Origin: Protonemura montana
Lineage: Eukaryota > Arthropoda > Insecta > Plecoptera > Nemouridae
Assembly: GCA_947568835.1 (NCBI GenBank)
Contig: OX387609.1
Location: 9,687,660 to 9,751,659 of the forward strand
Reading direction: 5' to 3'
DNA: 64,000 nucleotides
Under the pieces are notes generated by a model. It saw nothing but the letters and a program-made list of their open reading frames with translations. It was not told the origin of the DNA and made no database searches. Positions 39,667 through 54,600 of the stretch are shown piece after piece; position 1 is the stretch's first letter; each line of letters opens with the position of its first letter. Made by a program: the position numbers and the translations under genes.

Positions 39667-42600
39667 TCAGTCTATCGCAGTGTGCGTGACGAGTTCGAAC
39701 CACTGCCTCAGAGCCTCCCCGAGAACCGCCGGCAGCGCAGCGATGTCGCGCAAGATCAGGTAGAACGGGAACGGGAATCCGTCGAGGTACGGCGATATCG
39801 TCACGTTGCCGTCCCGGAACGTGGGCACGCGGATGTCCAGGATCGAATCCTGTGTAAGGGGATGCAGGCGTTATGGTCTGTCGAATGGTTTGGTGTGGCA
39901 GGACAGCTAGATCTACGGCCACATATGACAGGCAAATTGGGATACTCTGCCAGGCAATCTTAGTATTTTGAATCAACCTCAACCAGATATTGAATTATCT
40001 GAAAGAAAATACTTGAATATCCAATTCAATGTTGATTATTTATGTTGATTGATTATTGGCTGCATACTTTGAAACGATTGTTAGCTTACTTGTATTTATT
40101 TGATCAAATCATTTGCTTTAAAATACCCCAATATTTAAATGCATGTATTGTAAATGGGTTTTATTATATGCAAATTTAAATCTAATAATACCTAAATGAC
40201 ATTGACAGTGATTTTAGTATGAAAATGCACGAGGCATAAAGAGCCACCATTTTAGTTTGGCTTTGAATTTTGAATCTTTTGACAATCGATGAAATAAAAT
40301 AATCTAGGAATGTAGATGAATGAATTCGAAGCAGTTATCAAGACGAACGGAGAGCGAACGAGAACGCACCTTGGTCTCCGGATTGTCAACGATGACGAAC
40401 ACGATGAACATGCCTTCCATGCGAGCCTTGCGGACTGCGCTGCGAACCGAGTCAGGACCTTCCGAGTGCACGCCGCGGCCGTCGGAAACCACCACGAGCA
40501 GCTGCGATCGCTCGGCTGTCCGCGTTTTTCCGCTCGAGGTGAAGAGGGCGGAGACAAAGTCGACGAGCTGACCGACTCTTGTCTGCGACTGCTCGAACGT
40601 CAGCGTTTGTAGCAAGCTGCGGGAGGCAGGGACGATATTTAGCTATCACAAGAGTACGCAACATGTTTTAATGCCTGAAACTGCTTCAAGAAGAGGAACC
40701 AATCGAACAATTAACATTTCCAAGGTCCAAAGCAATCTCCAAGATTAAGCGTGTGGCAGCTATTCTAAGCTACTTGCTCACAAGCACATGCCAACTCTTG
40801 TCAAAGTCTGGATTGAAATAACTAACAGAAGAGCTAACATTACAAACAGTAACAAAAAGATGAAAGTACACGTAACCGTGCTGGCTATGGTTTACATTTC
40901 CTATTGAAATTTTTACCAAAAGTTAATTTTAGAACAAAGAAAAAGTGTAAATCACTAACCAGAACCACAAGAGTTATGTATCTGTCCTAAGTTGATTGCT
41001 ATTTAATAAGAACCGTATCAAAAAAACAAATATACCAAGCCAATTCTTAAAAAAAAATAAAAAATCACAGCAGATCTAAGTTGTGATGTTTTTTAGGTCC
41101 CTTTTCTAGGAGCCGTGTTTGAACGCACCTGGCTCCGCTGTGTTCCGTGAACGGCTCACCGAGCCTGTGCAGAACTCGTGGTTCCTGGCCGAAGCTGACG
41201 ACGGCCAACTCTCCGGCCTCGAGCAGCGTCAGCGCCCGGCTGACGACGGCCAACGACTCGAACGCCAGCTCCTTGGAGCGGTTGTCGGCCATGCTAGACG
41301 AGTCGTCGACCGCGAGCACGATCTGGTACTCGCGCTTAGACGGCTTCGTACGACGCAGCCAGATCTTGTCCTTGCGGTAGTGGCTGGCGATGTAGGGGAT
41401 CACCTGCGGGAACAAAACGTTATTAAACTTTACTTCGCTACAGGGGTGTGTGGTCAGGGCATGCCCCGAGTTCTATAATTTACGATAATTATATACAAAT
41501 TGTTTTTTTCAGTTTGCACATTGTTAAAGTGCGCTTCCAGCGGGTCGGTCTTATGGCGCTATGCATGGTGACGCTGGGTGAGCGGAGAGGAGGAGGGTAC
41601 TTCCCTCTCACTCGCTCCTCTAGCTTTGCGTCATCGTAAGCTCTGGCCCCAGTAGCTTTTAGCTCTCTAGCGGCCAGCATGCATGTGTTGGCAGCATTGG
41701 TCTGTGAGATGATTCAAATAACTTCCCGCTCTTGCTTAGATTACCTCTGGCGCCACAAGGTAGCTTGCCGCATACAGTCAGTCATCGGCCGGCGCTGTTT
41801 TGGGTAGGATCGCGTGGGTGACACTAACATTGCCCTGCAGCGTTCATATATAATATTTATATATATCTTTTTTTAAAGAGCATACCTAAGTTCTAGCTTC
41901 ACTACATAACTTAATTGGACGGTTTTCTAGTTTGGACAACTAATGAAGTCAGGAAAATAAGTTGATTTTACTTTGCATTGAAAAAAAATACCCAGCTGTA
42001 AATATTGTTATCAATGAAGCTTCCTGATCGCTTCAAAGTTTCATTCTGTGAGGCTGACCTTGCGCATGTTGATCCTGCGACCAGTGCGAAAGTCACCTCG
42101 AAGTCTCGAGGCCTGCGTTGGTTCGAGCACGAGCCGAAGCTGCTCGCTGAGATTTCGAGCCAGATCCTCGGTGACAGCCGAGAACAGCTGCCAAGCACGA
42201 GCGGCCTCCGGCGTAGCTGGAGCCTGAACAAACAGAGCAAACGTTAGCTGTCAGGTCGCAGTGTTGCTTAACTTCGGCGATCTTGCAAAATAAACCCTAT
42301 CAGGGTCTATAGTAAAGGTCTAACCAACAATTCCTCTTGTTCTCTTAACCTAACGAGATGCAACAAGTGTGAAGGCCCACCTCGGTCCACGTCGCCAGCT
42401 GCGTTTCGAGCTCGCGCCGCATTTCACGCTTCCGTTCCTCCAGCACGGCCAAGTCGATGCTCGGCAGTTCTCCGGCCGCCACAGCCGTGTGGAAGCTCGT
42501 GTCGTTGCCGCGGGTGACCGTCATTGTGCCAATGGCATCACCTTCCACGTCGCCTTTGCCCTCATCGCCCGCGGTATCGCCCTCGGCAGGGCGTGCGGCG

Positions 42601-45600
42601 TCGTCATGGGGACGTGATTGTTTGGTGCCGTCGACGGGAAGTTCCGGGGTTTCGTCTGCCGCTGGGAGCTCGTCTGCAAGAAAAAGTCGAAGATGCTTGG
42701 AATTATTTTGTCTATTTTCCATTTGCCAACTTAACAACAGTTCCACAACAAAATAAACTGCAATTAAGGCAAATTTGTTTGCTTATAATCGTCTGCAATA
42801 ATAAGTACTAACACATTTATAATTCAACTCAAATTAAGGGTCAATTTTTTAACGGTCCGTTAAGAACATAACCGTCCATTATTTGGAATTCCATTAAATT
42901 GTTCAGGAGCAGACTAGACATAACACTTACTAAATATGAACCTTACCACGATACTTTATTGAACGCTTGTAAGACGTTTCAATAAATGAATAAAATCCCA
43001 ACCGTACCTTCATGCATGTCGACATCGTCGTCGTGGGCTTCGTCAGCGTTTTCCTCATCTTTGTTCGGAACCGGCCGCTGCTCGGCCTGGTCTTTAGTTG
43101 CAGCGTCAACCGTTTCAGCGTCAAACGGCTGCTTTGAGTCCTGAGCGAAATCAAAATCGGTTTTAATCGGTCGCACAGATGTGCCGAGGCCTGGTTACTC
43201 CAAGTCCTAGCTAGTTTGTTGGTTGAATCTGATTTGAATTGAAAATGCTGGCAATATGCAAAGTATTTTACTCTTGGCAACACTCTAAAAGATAGTTGCC
43301 CACACGGGGACTTGAACCCTGATCTCACCTGTCGCGGGTGTTGCTCAAACCAAGTTAGTTAAGGTGAAAATTGCTGTGGCGACAGCGTATCACATGCTGG
43401 GAAATTCAGAGTTGAAGAATTTTGGAGCGTTAGGTTTACTACGTTTTTCTTTCAGCGGAAAACATTGCCAAAATAGTACAAATCAGATTGCTGGTAAGTT
43501 TTGCTATGGCCACTCTCTAGTTTTTCAAGAAAATTACAAAGGTCCAGCAAGATATGCGTCGTTCAGAATCAAATTCATGTTGAATACAACCATCATTCTT
43601 TCATCAACTAAAGTTCTACTAGATTCTACAATCAACACAAACTCACCTTGATGTGCTGGAACAAGTCCCCCTTCTCCCCGCCCTCCTCAGGTTTGTCAGC
43701 CTCCTCGGCATCATCATCTTCATCGGCAGGATCAGGTTTCTGTTCCCGCGATGTCTCCACCGTCTTCAGCTTCTTTGGCTTCCGAGAATTGTCGTCCCCT
43801 GCAATGAATGCAAGAGCATTGCGTTTAACAACTTACCTGCGGCATGGGATGGTCTGGCATGGCAGGGAATTGAGGGTGAACCCAGAATTGGCTTTTGCCC
43901 AAGCCTTGTATCTTTGCCACACTGTGTTGGCTGCTCCTGTCCAACAGCACCAAGGACCGGCCAACGCTTAGCCTTGTCCCTTTGCCACACTGTGTTGGCA
44001 GCTCCTGTCCAACAGCACCAAGGACCGGCCACCGCTTAGCCTTGTCCCTTTGACACACTGTGTTGGCAGCTCCTGTCCAACAGCACCAAGGACCGGCCAC
44101 CGCTTAGCTTTGTTCCTTTGACACACTGTGTTGGCTGCTCCTGTCCAACAGCACCAAGGACCGGCCACCGCTTAGCCTTTTCCCTTTGACACACTGTGTT
44201 GGCTGCTCCTGTCCAACAGCACCAAAGACCGGCCACCGCTTAGCCTTGTCTTTTTGACACACTGTGTTGGCTGCTCCTGTCCAACAGCACCAACAGCACC
44301 AAGGACCGGCCACCGCTTAGCCTTTTCCCTTTGACACACTGTGTTGGCTGCTCCTGTCCAACAGCACCAAAGACCGGCCACCGCTTAGCCTTTTCCCTTT
44401 GACACACTGTGTTGGCTGCTCCTGTCCAACAGCACCAACAGCACCAACAGCACCAAGGACCGGCCACCGCTTAGCCTTGTCCCTTTGACACACTGTGTTG
44501 GCTGCCCCTGTCCAACAGCACCAAAGACCGGCCACCGCTTAGCCTTGTCCCTTTGACACACTGTGTTGGCGCTGTATCTGTGGAACTGGTCTGTGGTCCA
44601 AACTGCTCTAGCATGTATGCAAAGAGAATGTAGTAAAACTTGAGGGGCATTACTACCCAAAGGTTTTGATTATCAATTGTAACCCAGGATGAAATATTTG
44701 TGTGAGCAACATCTGTAGCATCGTTAGCAACCAAAAGTGTGGTTGACGTAACGCACCAATCCCAAGACTTACCAAGCGTCCTGTCTGCGTCAGTTTGTCC
44801 TGGCTTCTTCCGTTTGTCCGCGCGCGGCGGACGCTGATCGGCGCCCGCTGACGCAGCGCTCTCTCGTGATTGGTCGGCTCCACGATGTCCCGCCTCCTCC
44901 GAGGGGGCGGCACCCACGCGTTCGCGCTCGTCTTGCCGCCCCTCAGGAGTGGGCTCGGGAGGCTGTTCGGCTGCGTTAGACTGCTGGGAGGCCGCGCTCT
45001 CGAGAGCCACCTACGAGGATAGAGGTTTGTTAGAGAGGAACCAGCGTAGAGGAGCATTGTTTGCATTAAGTTGAATCACACATCTGTAAGTTCAGCTTAT
45101 TTTAGTTATCTTAACTACTTTTTAACTTTGATGCTAAGACTATAAGAAAGACTATTTTCATTCCTGTTTGCAATTACTTTTGATTTTATAAATTGCAACT
45201 TTACAAATGCCAATTGTCTTTAAATTTGTCCCAAATGGACCAAGAAGAGCAATGACTTGCCATGTTGGTATTGCAAGCTTCCATTTAAAGATGCTGATTG
45301 CTAACCATTAAGAATCGATTACAAATATTAAGACTCTAGAAGTTTCCTGACCTGGTCAGTAGATCCGTCGACCTCCATCTGTTCGGCCGGCTGAACCTGA
45401 TCCTTAGCGCCCGTGTCGTCAGAAGGTTTCGCCTTCTCCTCATCTTCCCGTTCCTCTTCCTTGGTCTCTTCCTCTCCCATCTTTCCTCCACTCTCTTCTT
45501 TCGCTTTCTCCGCCTCTTCTTCACCTTCCTCCACGTCCATTGGTTCAGTGTCCTTCTTTTCTGCCCCCTCCTCGTCTTCGTCGCTGGAGTCTTCCCGGTC

Positions 45601-48600
45601 AGGTTCGGCATCCGGCTTTTCTGCTGGTTCAGGGTCGGCTTCGGCAGGCTCTGGCGGCATTTGTTCTGCGGAAACAAGAGTAGTCTTTATAGAAAGTTGG
45701 AACAACTCAGGTGGTGAATACTAAAGGATGGAAAACCCAGGTGTAAGCATTATCTGTGGTAGCCCATAGGAATGTAATATCTGTGCAAGCATCATCTACA
45801 ATTTACCTGAAATCAGCAAGGAAAGCCAACCATACCTTTCATTTCGTCGATATCAAAGGGGTTCTCCTCCCCTTCTTCCCCTTCATTGGCCTCCCCATCA
45901 TCCAGCTGCATATCATCCGGAAGGTCCAGATCTTCCGGCTCTTGTTCCGGCTTCTGATTACCGTGGTACGGGTCGACGTGGTCGTCGTCCTCCTCCGGCT
46001 CCTGGAGATGACCGGCAAACGTTGGATTAGCTTTCAACCCAGGCGTGAGTTCGAACGAATTTTTGTTTTTTTTTTAATTCTGTGCTACCATGCTTTCTTA
46101 TGTGTGAAAATGCTATCTTAAAGAGCAAAGAAGTCACCATCTATTTCATTTCAAAGCACCCTCTCAACTTTGCCTACCTGCATCTCGTTTATCTCCGGTT
46201 TCTTCTGTTTCTTACGGTCGTCTTCGTTTTCTTGGTTACCGGTTTCGCTCTCCTCGGGTTCGTTCGGCTTCTTGCCGTCGTCTTCCTTCGCCCCGAGCTC
46301 CGGGTCTCCGTCCTTCTCTCCATCACCTAGTCAACGAAGGTTGTCGTCATTCAACAAGAAAACAACAATCACAACGGTTGTATTTTATCACACAGCATTT
46401 TTTTACAACGGGCCATGCGGATCTGGTCTAATGGCGTCGTTGAATGTGTGGGTGATGATGAACCTAGCTTAGCCTAGAAGGGAGGAGTGGAAACCAGGTG
46501 CCTACTCATGTCAAAGAGCACCAAGGGGACCACCAGCTTAGTGTCCCGTCCGAAGGACGGTACAACGCGAACAACAGGATTCCTCCATAAATCCATGCTG
46601 TCGAGAGGTTGATAAGCAAGGCGAGTGAAGTTACTGTACTTAGTCTCATCCCTCCAACCTCTCTCACAAACAAAACTGGGCATGTGTATGATGGTCACCC
46701 ATCCAATACCTGACCCAGCACAGTGTTTATTAACTTTGACTATCTCAAAAGAACCAGGGTATTAACCAAACCATTTGCTTACAAAGTCAAGTGTCCCAGA
46801 AGAAAACATTTTCTTCGCCTGATGTTTACTTGCACTAATTGCTCACCTTTCTCTTGGTCCAAGTCCTTTCCTTCTTCTTCCTCCTCCGGTTCTTCATCAT
46901 CGTCTCCCCAAATCTGTTGGTTTTGAAGGAATTGTGTCAGTAACGTAATGACATGAAAATATGCAACAGGAGAACATGTGTCGTATTGCAGTGGACGGTT
47001 CATTTCCGCTCAATTGATTCAGGAATCAGGGTGCTTTACGATCAAGCCGATTAATTTTTAAACTCGTCGCAGATCTTAACTTCAGAGATTTCAAATAAGT
47101 CCTAAAAATATCATCCAAATCAGTCCAACCGTTTGGCAAACACACACACAAACAAAACAACACATTTTTTTGCTGTGTATTTGTATTTTCTTCCACGATT
47201 GATTACATATTTGGTAACATATTAGTCAAATCGCGGAATGCAACGAGAGTAATGCACAGGGCATATCAAATAGTACGGGGATTATTTTTTATGGGTGCAT
47301 GTCTGATCGTTGATAAAGTTTGTAAAACAAAGCCCATGAGACGAACCTCTTCGTCAAGTTTTTCAGCTCCGTCTTCGGTCTCGCCCATCTCCTTGTCTTC
47401 AGGGTCTTCTTCCTCATCATCGTCATCGTCTTCATCTTTCTCCTTCTCCTCCAAGTCTTGCGTTTTGCCTCCGAAATCATCGGACATCTCCACACCTTTC
47501 TCCTCTTCCTACGATTGCGTATGGGAGTCAGAGTCAGTACAGTTAAATAAATATAAAATAGCACTGGGCTTGGGGATTTCAACAAATCATTGTTTTTACG
47601 GTAGGCCCTATGGGATTTTAATAGTAAAATCGAATAGAATACCCAGCTTGGCCTGATCGAAATTATTATTTCATTCTAAATATCCCCTGACACTATGCAA
47701 TTGCAATGAACAAATTTAACTTTCAGAATTGACCTATCACAATGAACCTTGACTGCTCAATAAAAAATTAGTCATTTACAATAAACACAAAAGAATTGTC
47801 CTGGAAAAAACCTCAAATATACTAGCTGACAAAGAGTCTACTGGATGCTACTAGCAACAAGCAACTATGAGAGATAACTGTGCTTTTTTTGGGCACAACC
47901 TAATCTTGAAAATTAAATTTTTGTCATGCAATGAGCTTCAAATCTTAGCCACATACCTTGCAGTCCTTCTCCTCGTCCTTGCGTTCCTCTCCCTGGGGCC
48001 GAGCGTCTTCCAGCTGGTCCTGGCTCTCGATACGGTCGGACACATCCTTCTCCCCCTCTCCCTCACCCAGTCCGAGCCCACCTGCCGCCTCCTGGCTGCC
48101 CCCGTCTTCTCCGGCAACCAGCTCCGCAGGAACACAGAAGCCCTAGAAATAAAACAAAGCTCGTTGCTAGGGCGTAGTCACGATTTTCCATTGAGTGACG
48201 TCAGAACTTTGTTAGGGCTGAGCAACTCAAAGTGGGATAGTTCTGGGCCCCGACCTAGAGCGGCCGTTTAGAGGAGCTACCACGTAGCTACGTAATACGA
48301 CCGATGGCATTACATTACCAGAACCTAGTTAAAAACGTCAGACAAATTTATTTTTAGAAAAATTTACATACTTGTTTGGTTTGGTGAAAAGATATCAAAA
48401 GCCTTTGGAGCTTAAATGATGAAATATACAAATAAAATGAAGCATTTTGAAAATCCTATTCGTACAAAAATAATTTGATTGATTTTGACATAAAAACACA
48501 GGGCGCTTGCACGGAAATGTATACTAAACATTTCATCTACATTAACAATGCCATTTGACCAGTAAAAAGTAATTTAAAAAATTAATAAATTTAGTTTAGG

Positions 48601-51600
48601 ACTTGTAAAATTAAAACTTAGTTTTGCTGATCAAAAATATTAGACTAGTATTTGAGAGTACTTCGAGTGGACGTACCTTGACAGTGAGGTTCGTGAACAG
48701 TGACAGCAGCACAGAGAGCAGCTTGCCGGAAACACGACAGGCCGACACTTGCTGTGTCACCAGGAATTGTGACAGCAGCGACAGCTGGTCGAGGCAGGGC
48801 ATGCAGCGAAGAAGCAGCCTGTAACGACATCCACGTTTTGTTAGCAATTAGATGAGCTCAGAGTAGCCACTGGTCGTCAGCGGTAGAACCGTTGGACGTA
48901 ATTGGTTTAGTCAGAGTCTCATCGCTGAAGTGAAGCTGTCTTTACAAAAAATACCAACCAAAGACTACTCCACCGACACAAATGGTGGTCATTGTCGTTG
49001 CGAGTGTTAAAATTTTGTTATTTCTCACAGATTACTTGCATTCTACACTGGTTTGTGATTGTGCTCAATTAATCTTTATCAACGCTGACCTCGATGATTG
49101 ATGTATACATGTATCGATATTTTGAGTCAATATTCAACTGTGGAGGTTTGCTGAAAGAGCTATTGGGTGGCATAAAGTAACTGTAAGTAAAAACCTTTGT
49201 CTTAAGAGTAAACATCTCAATTAAGCAGTGTGGTCGGTAATTTTAACTGATATTTCCAAGTTTGTGAACTACTGTAGCCATACTCATTCATTATTGGTAC
49301 CAACTCGTCTTTCTCTAGAATTCTCATAGATAAAGCTAAACCCTCTAGATATTTCAACCTGAGCTCTACAGGAAACCTTAAGTGCCCCACAAAGTTCTAT
49401 AGGCATTCCCCTCACCAACAAGGAAAATTATTTCTGACCTCTTGCAGCCTAGTCTCGATGGCAACATGGTATATTTCTGTATTTCTTATTCATCGAACGC
49501 CATGAAATAGAGTTTGCAAAAGTCCGTACCGTTTGCACGCGTTGGCGTCCTGTCCGTTGGGTTCAGAGTCGAGCCGTTGCACCAGGGCGTCGACGAGATC
49601 GCGAAGACGACCGTTTATCTCTGGCAACGCCAAGTCGTGGATATCGGCGGCGAGCCTCTCCGTAATCAGCACCTGGGAACGCACGGAACGATAATAATGT
49701 TATATAATGATCGAAACAACTGCAACCTCCCTATTATTAATTTACCTATAAAATGGTACATACACAACAGCTATTAAAGTGAATGTAGGAAGAAAGTAAG
49801 AAAATAAGCATAGATGGGCATTTAAGTTTCAATCAAAAGGTAGAAATGGGTGATTATGACAGGTTTCACGTAAGTTACACGATTTAAGTAATCTATTATT
49901 ATGAATAGAGGATAGAGATAGATAAATTGAGGGATAGTTTGGGTCATTCGTCAGACGTCAACTATGCAAGTGTTGAAACGCCTTAGTTCTTCCCTTTAAC
50001 TGTCTCAATCAACCTGATAAGTTTGGCTTCCTATTTTTAGGTTCTTAATACACTAACAAGCCTCTTAATGCACTCTTACCACTTACAGGTACCACTTTAT
50101 TATGGTGGTTCTATAGGTAACTTTTTGACCATCAATAGCAATTGACTGGGTGTCGGTGGTGCTGTCAAGGAACACAAAAGATGACCCTTGGCTTGGATTA
50201 GGTTCAGTCTCCTTTTGATGTTAAGGGACAACTCACTAACCTTGAGGTGGTTCTCTTCGATCGCGTTGTCATCCTCGACGGTATCTTCGGGCTCGGCTTC
50301 GTCTTTGACTGCCGGCTGCTGCAAAGACAATCCAGTGTTACCAATGCAAACCCAAAAAATGCCTACCACTTTAGCAGATGTAAGATTATAAGGCAATTGA
50401 ACAAGAGGTTGACATTGGGGTTATAAATAATAGTTTTTGGTCTGTTTCCACTAAAATAGGTACTTGCTAGCTCCACTCCCGTTACTATATAGTGCTTCTT
50501 TCACGATCTTAACTCAATTAAAAAACTCAACTTTCTTCCAGGGGATCAGCATTATCAGGCAATCTCAGCATCTCCATGGCTACCAAACGTTGTATCTACC
50601 ATTGAATCTTCTATGCTTGAAAGTCGTTTGGTCTTTTGGAAACATTTTAGTACACTCACCGAATCCACAGCCACCTTGGTCGCATTCTCCACGTGCCGCT
50701 TGTACAATATCTGAACCGAGATCAGCGCCCTCTCCATCAGCTTCTCAGCGCCATCTCTGAACGAAGTCGTGCAACCCTCCTCGTCCATCTCGCAGACTGT
50801 GACTTCCAAGTCGTCCACCATTGCACCGAACTCGACACGACTCGAATCGATCAAACTCTGCAGCGATCGCAGACCGACGACCATCGGATTCCGTTCCTCA
50901 CATCCCGACTCGAACGATTCCACGATCTCTCCGATCCCCTCGGAAACGGTTCCGAGTCGCTCGAACTCCCCTAGCAACGCCTTGTACTGCTGCGACGGGA
51001 TCAAAACGTTTCCGCCCTCGAAACTCTCCGAGTATTTCTTCGCCACGGTTTTGTCGAGCGTTGTCTTCATCTTCCCGACGGTGCTCAATAGGTTTTGGAC
51101 TCGGTCGAGAGCGGCGTGCCAAGATGCGTCGCCCTTGAACGCGGTCGTCATTGGCGACGGCTCAATGACTCTCAACGTCGGAGCGAGGAACTGAAGGTCG
51201 GCATCTGATGTTGCCGGGTTTGGACACGAGGAGATGACGATCGAGAACTGCTCGAGCTTGATGAGGCTGGCGGAGAGGATCTTGCCGAGACGGGCCGACC
51301 AATCGCGGAGCTCCGTCTGGGTCGGCGTGACTGACTCGTCGAGCGCGTGGAGTTGCGACAAGCGGCAACGGAGCTCGAAGAGTTGGCGCGATGATTCGGC
51401 GACCGACTTCCTCTGGCTTTGCGCGATTCGCTGGCGGAGGAAGTGAGGTTATGTAATGCTTCAAGTTAATTTCTTTTAGGGAAAATGTAAAAAAAGTTTT
51501 TTTTATTGTTAGGAACACTAATCTGTCATAAAAAAGTCTCTTAATGGGGGCTCGAACCCCAGTCTCCACCTGTTACAGGTCGTACCTTAGGGCACCAGTT

Positions 51601-54600
51601 TCTGAGAAGTTTTTGGTTATTATTAATTTGTATTGTTAATTTTTATAATTTATAATCTTTTAGTATTAATAAAATATTTTGACTGTTGCAAGCATTTGCA
51701 ATTCAAATCCAAATTTCACATTTAATGGGTTACTTTCTTGAATTATTGGCTTTGTTTCTTTCTTTAGATGGGAAAAGGACGCCTAGAAAAGGTATTTTAT
51801 TGTTATTAACACTAAAAACTTCTCAAAAACTGATGAATTTAGGCATACAAATTAAATACACTTGAAAATTGCAGCAATTTATGAGTTATAAGTAACTTAT
51901 AACTCTTTTTTAGACTTCTTCAAAAGAAATTGGATCTGCAATTTAAATCAAATTTCACAAACTAGAGAAAGTGTTTGCCGTATTTTAGTGGTTCTTTTGT
52001 TATCAGAGTAAAAGTCAAGGTCAGCTTTCACCCTTAAAAACGTAGCACATGAACGAGATACGAAACAAACGGAAAATTGGTTAATTTAGAAAAGCATCCT
52101 AATAATACATGCAAGATGTGTTTGCTCACCATTAGGTTCACGGCAAACCCACGCACTCGCTCCAGGTTTGGCGGACCAAGGTCAGCGCTGGGTTTCAACA
52201 TGGCCGCCTGCAAAGCGCTGGCTCGTGCGCTGGCTCTGCGCTGGTACTCATCGCAGCCCTCCCACACGGACTGAAGCTGTCGGTCTGCCCGTCTGAACAG
52301 ATAGGGGGGCTATTATACACTGGTTTGTCTATGTCTGGTCTGGTCTTATGGCATCTAATGTTGAATTGCAGTGTTTTTGGTATTTCCTTCTGTAGTGAAA
52401 TCACCAGAAAGACCAAAAAAACTGCAACAACCCAAATATTTTGAAATATAAAACGGGATTCGAGGAATGAAGACAGACTTTTTGCCCTGTGACCATTGAA
52501 TTCGCATCTCATCCTACAGTAACTAAGTGCTCATCGATAGCGCAGACAACAACAGATAATACAATGCAATACTGAGCCGATTGTTACCTTGGCTTGAGCA
52601 TCTTGAGCGATGCCTCGATGTCGAGGGGCTGCGTGGTCCAGTCTACGAGACAGCTGTCGGTAGCCCACTCGGCCAATCCCAGCTTGAACGAGAGGCCCAA
52701 GGTGTGCAGCGTGCGGAACAAATCGGCAAGCGCCTTGCGCTTCTGCTGCAGGAACGACTTCGCTTGCGAACGCTGCTTGTCCTTCTCAAGGTCCTTGGAC
52801 ACCTGCAACAATATGAGTCGGAAGTCAGAATCAGGAGGTTTATGTTCATCTTGTCAGGTGTCAACTTTGCAACTCGTCTCGACTCGACCATCTAAGCTGT
52901 GTTGCCAACTCTCGTACCTACCCCCACCCCTTCCCATCAGGAGGGTCTTTGTTTGATTCATGTCCATTTGTCAGGTGTCAACATTTCAACCCGTCTTGAC
53001 TCGACCATCTAAGCTGTGTTGCCAACTCACGTAACTACCCCCACCCCTTCCTATCAGGTAAACACCAGAAATAGAATTGGAATGCATACCCTCTGCAAAA
53101 GATACATTCGATAACGCAGCCAAATCAATCAATTCTGACAGCTGACATGTTTCAGAGGTAAAATTGAATCCTACGCATGTGTGGATGAAGACCCGTCGTT
53201 GAAACTCAATATAATTTTCATTTTGGGACGCGTAAAAGGAAAATAATAATACATTTATCTTAAAATTATATTTCTAAAATAGAAATAGAAATTTAATAGG
53301 AATAGAATTGTAAATAGAATTGTGTGTGTAGAAAATTTTCTCCGATAGAATTTCAGAGTCGACGAATTATTTCCCAACAGTACTTACCTCCATGTCTTTA
53401 AGGTGATTGGCCGTCTCGATGATCTCGCCGACCAGCGAGTCCAACGATTGGATGAGCCGGGTGAAGGGCGTGGCCAAGATGGTCTCCTTGCACAGTTTCC
53501 GAGACTTGGAGAACAACAAGTCGGCTTTTCCCAGCAAAGGGCCTGCGGTTTCCAGCTCCAAGGCCACGAAATCCTGCAATGAGTTTCATTAGTTATCAGG
53601 TTATCAATTTTTGAGAGTAGTGTTTCTAATAATAAAATATCTGGCGCATTGCAAGCGTTTGCAATTAAAATCAGATTTCACATAAATAAAAGGCATCCAA
53701 AGCCAAATTGCAGTTACTCGAGTTTGACAGGTTGTGACGTGGTATAGCGTCACTAGAATCAGAGTGACTGAGTATTCACAACCTCATGGTTCTACTCCCA
53801 GGAGATCTGTCATTCTCATCAAATGAACTAAAATCCTTTAAAAAATCATGTGTCCAAGTAGCTCAATTGGTTAGAGCAATACCCGCGACAGATAGATATC
53901 GGGGTTCAAGTCTCCGTTTGGTGCAAGAGCTGAGGTGTAAATGTAGGATTAATGGTCGTGTTGTGTATTTCTTTAAAGGATCTTTTTTTTTTGAAGAAAG
54001 GGTTTTCTCAACAATTGCAACAACTTATTATTAAAAGTGAACAGTTCATTGTTAGTAAACAGAAGTTAAATTTTTTGTCTTGAGAGAGATTTAATCTATG
54101 CTGGTCAAAGGTTAATCAAGGAATCGTTACGAAGAATTTAGCTCTGGCATCATAAGCTCTATCTTTATTCTAAACTCATAGTCATATGCCATCTTTGGTC
54201 TAGGCCAAGGATTATTTTTATGTCCGCTGTAAATTAAATCAAAGGAAAAGTCGAGCTGGTTGCGATCGTGGGCAGCTAAACAGGAATTAAGTAGAAATAA
54301 AAGTCTAAACTGACAAAACTTGCTTGTACAGTGTGATACCTGCGACAATAAAGGAAGAGGTACAATTCACGAGTGACAGATCTCGCTTGCTGGTGATTAG
54401 AAAGATATTCACGAATTTGACTAACTCTTAGTGAGGTCATACATTCAATTCTTGGCCAATTTACTACGAGCAATTAGAAACACCATTTCAACAGCTTCCC
54501 AAACTTTTCATCAGTTTCTTCTTGACCGTCAGACCTCCACAAAATGTGCGAAATCCGATTTAAATTGCAAGCGCTTGCAATGTGCAGGATATTTTATTAT

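Noticed and set aside
43766-44660. Ladder of minus-strand frames with KRWPVLGAVGQEQPTQCVKG
   Set aside because: Produced by the 68-bp minisatellite; starts are spaced exactly by the repeat period.
50693-51194. Plus-strand frames of about 90-140 codons around 50.7-51.2 kb
   Set aside because: They are antisense to the 771-bp midasin exon, which has family-matching sequence and correct splice phases.
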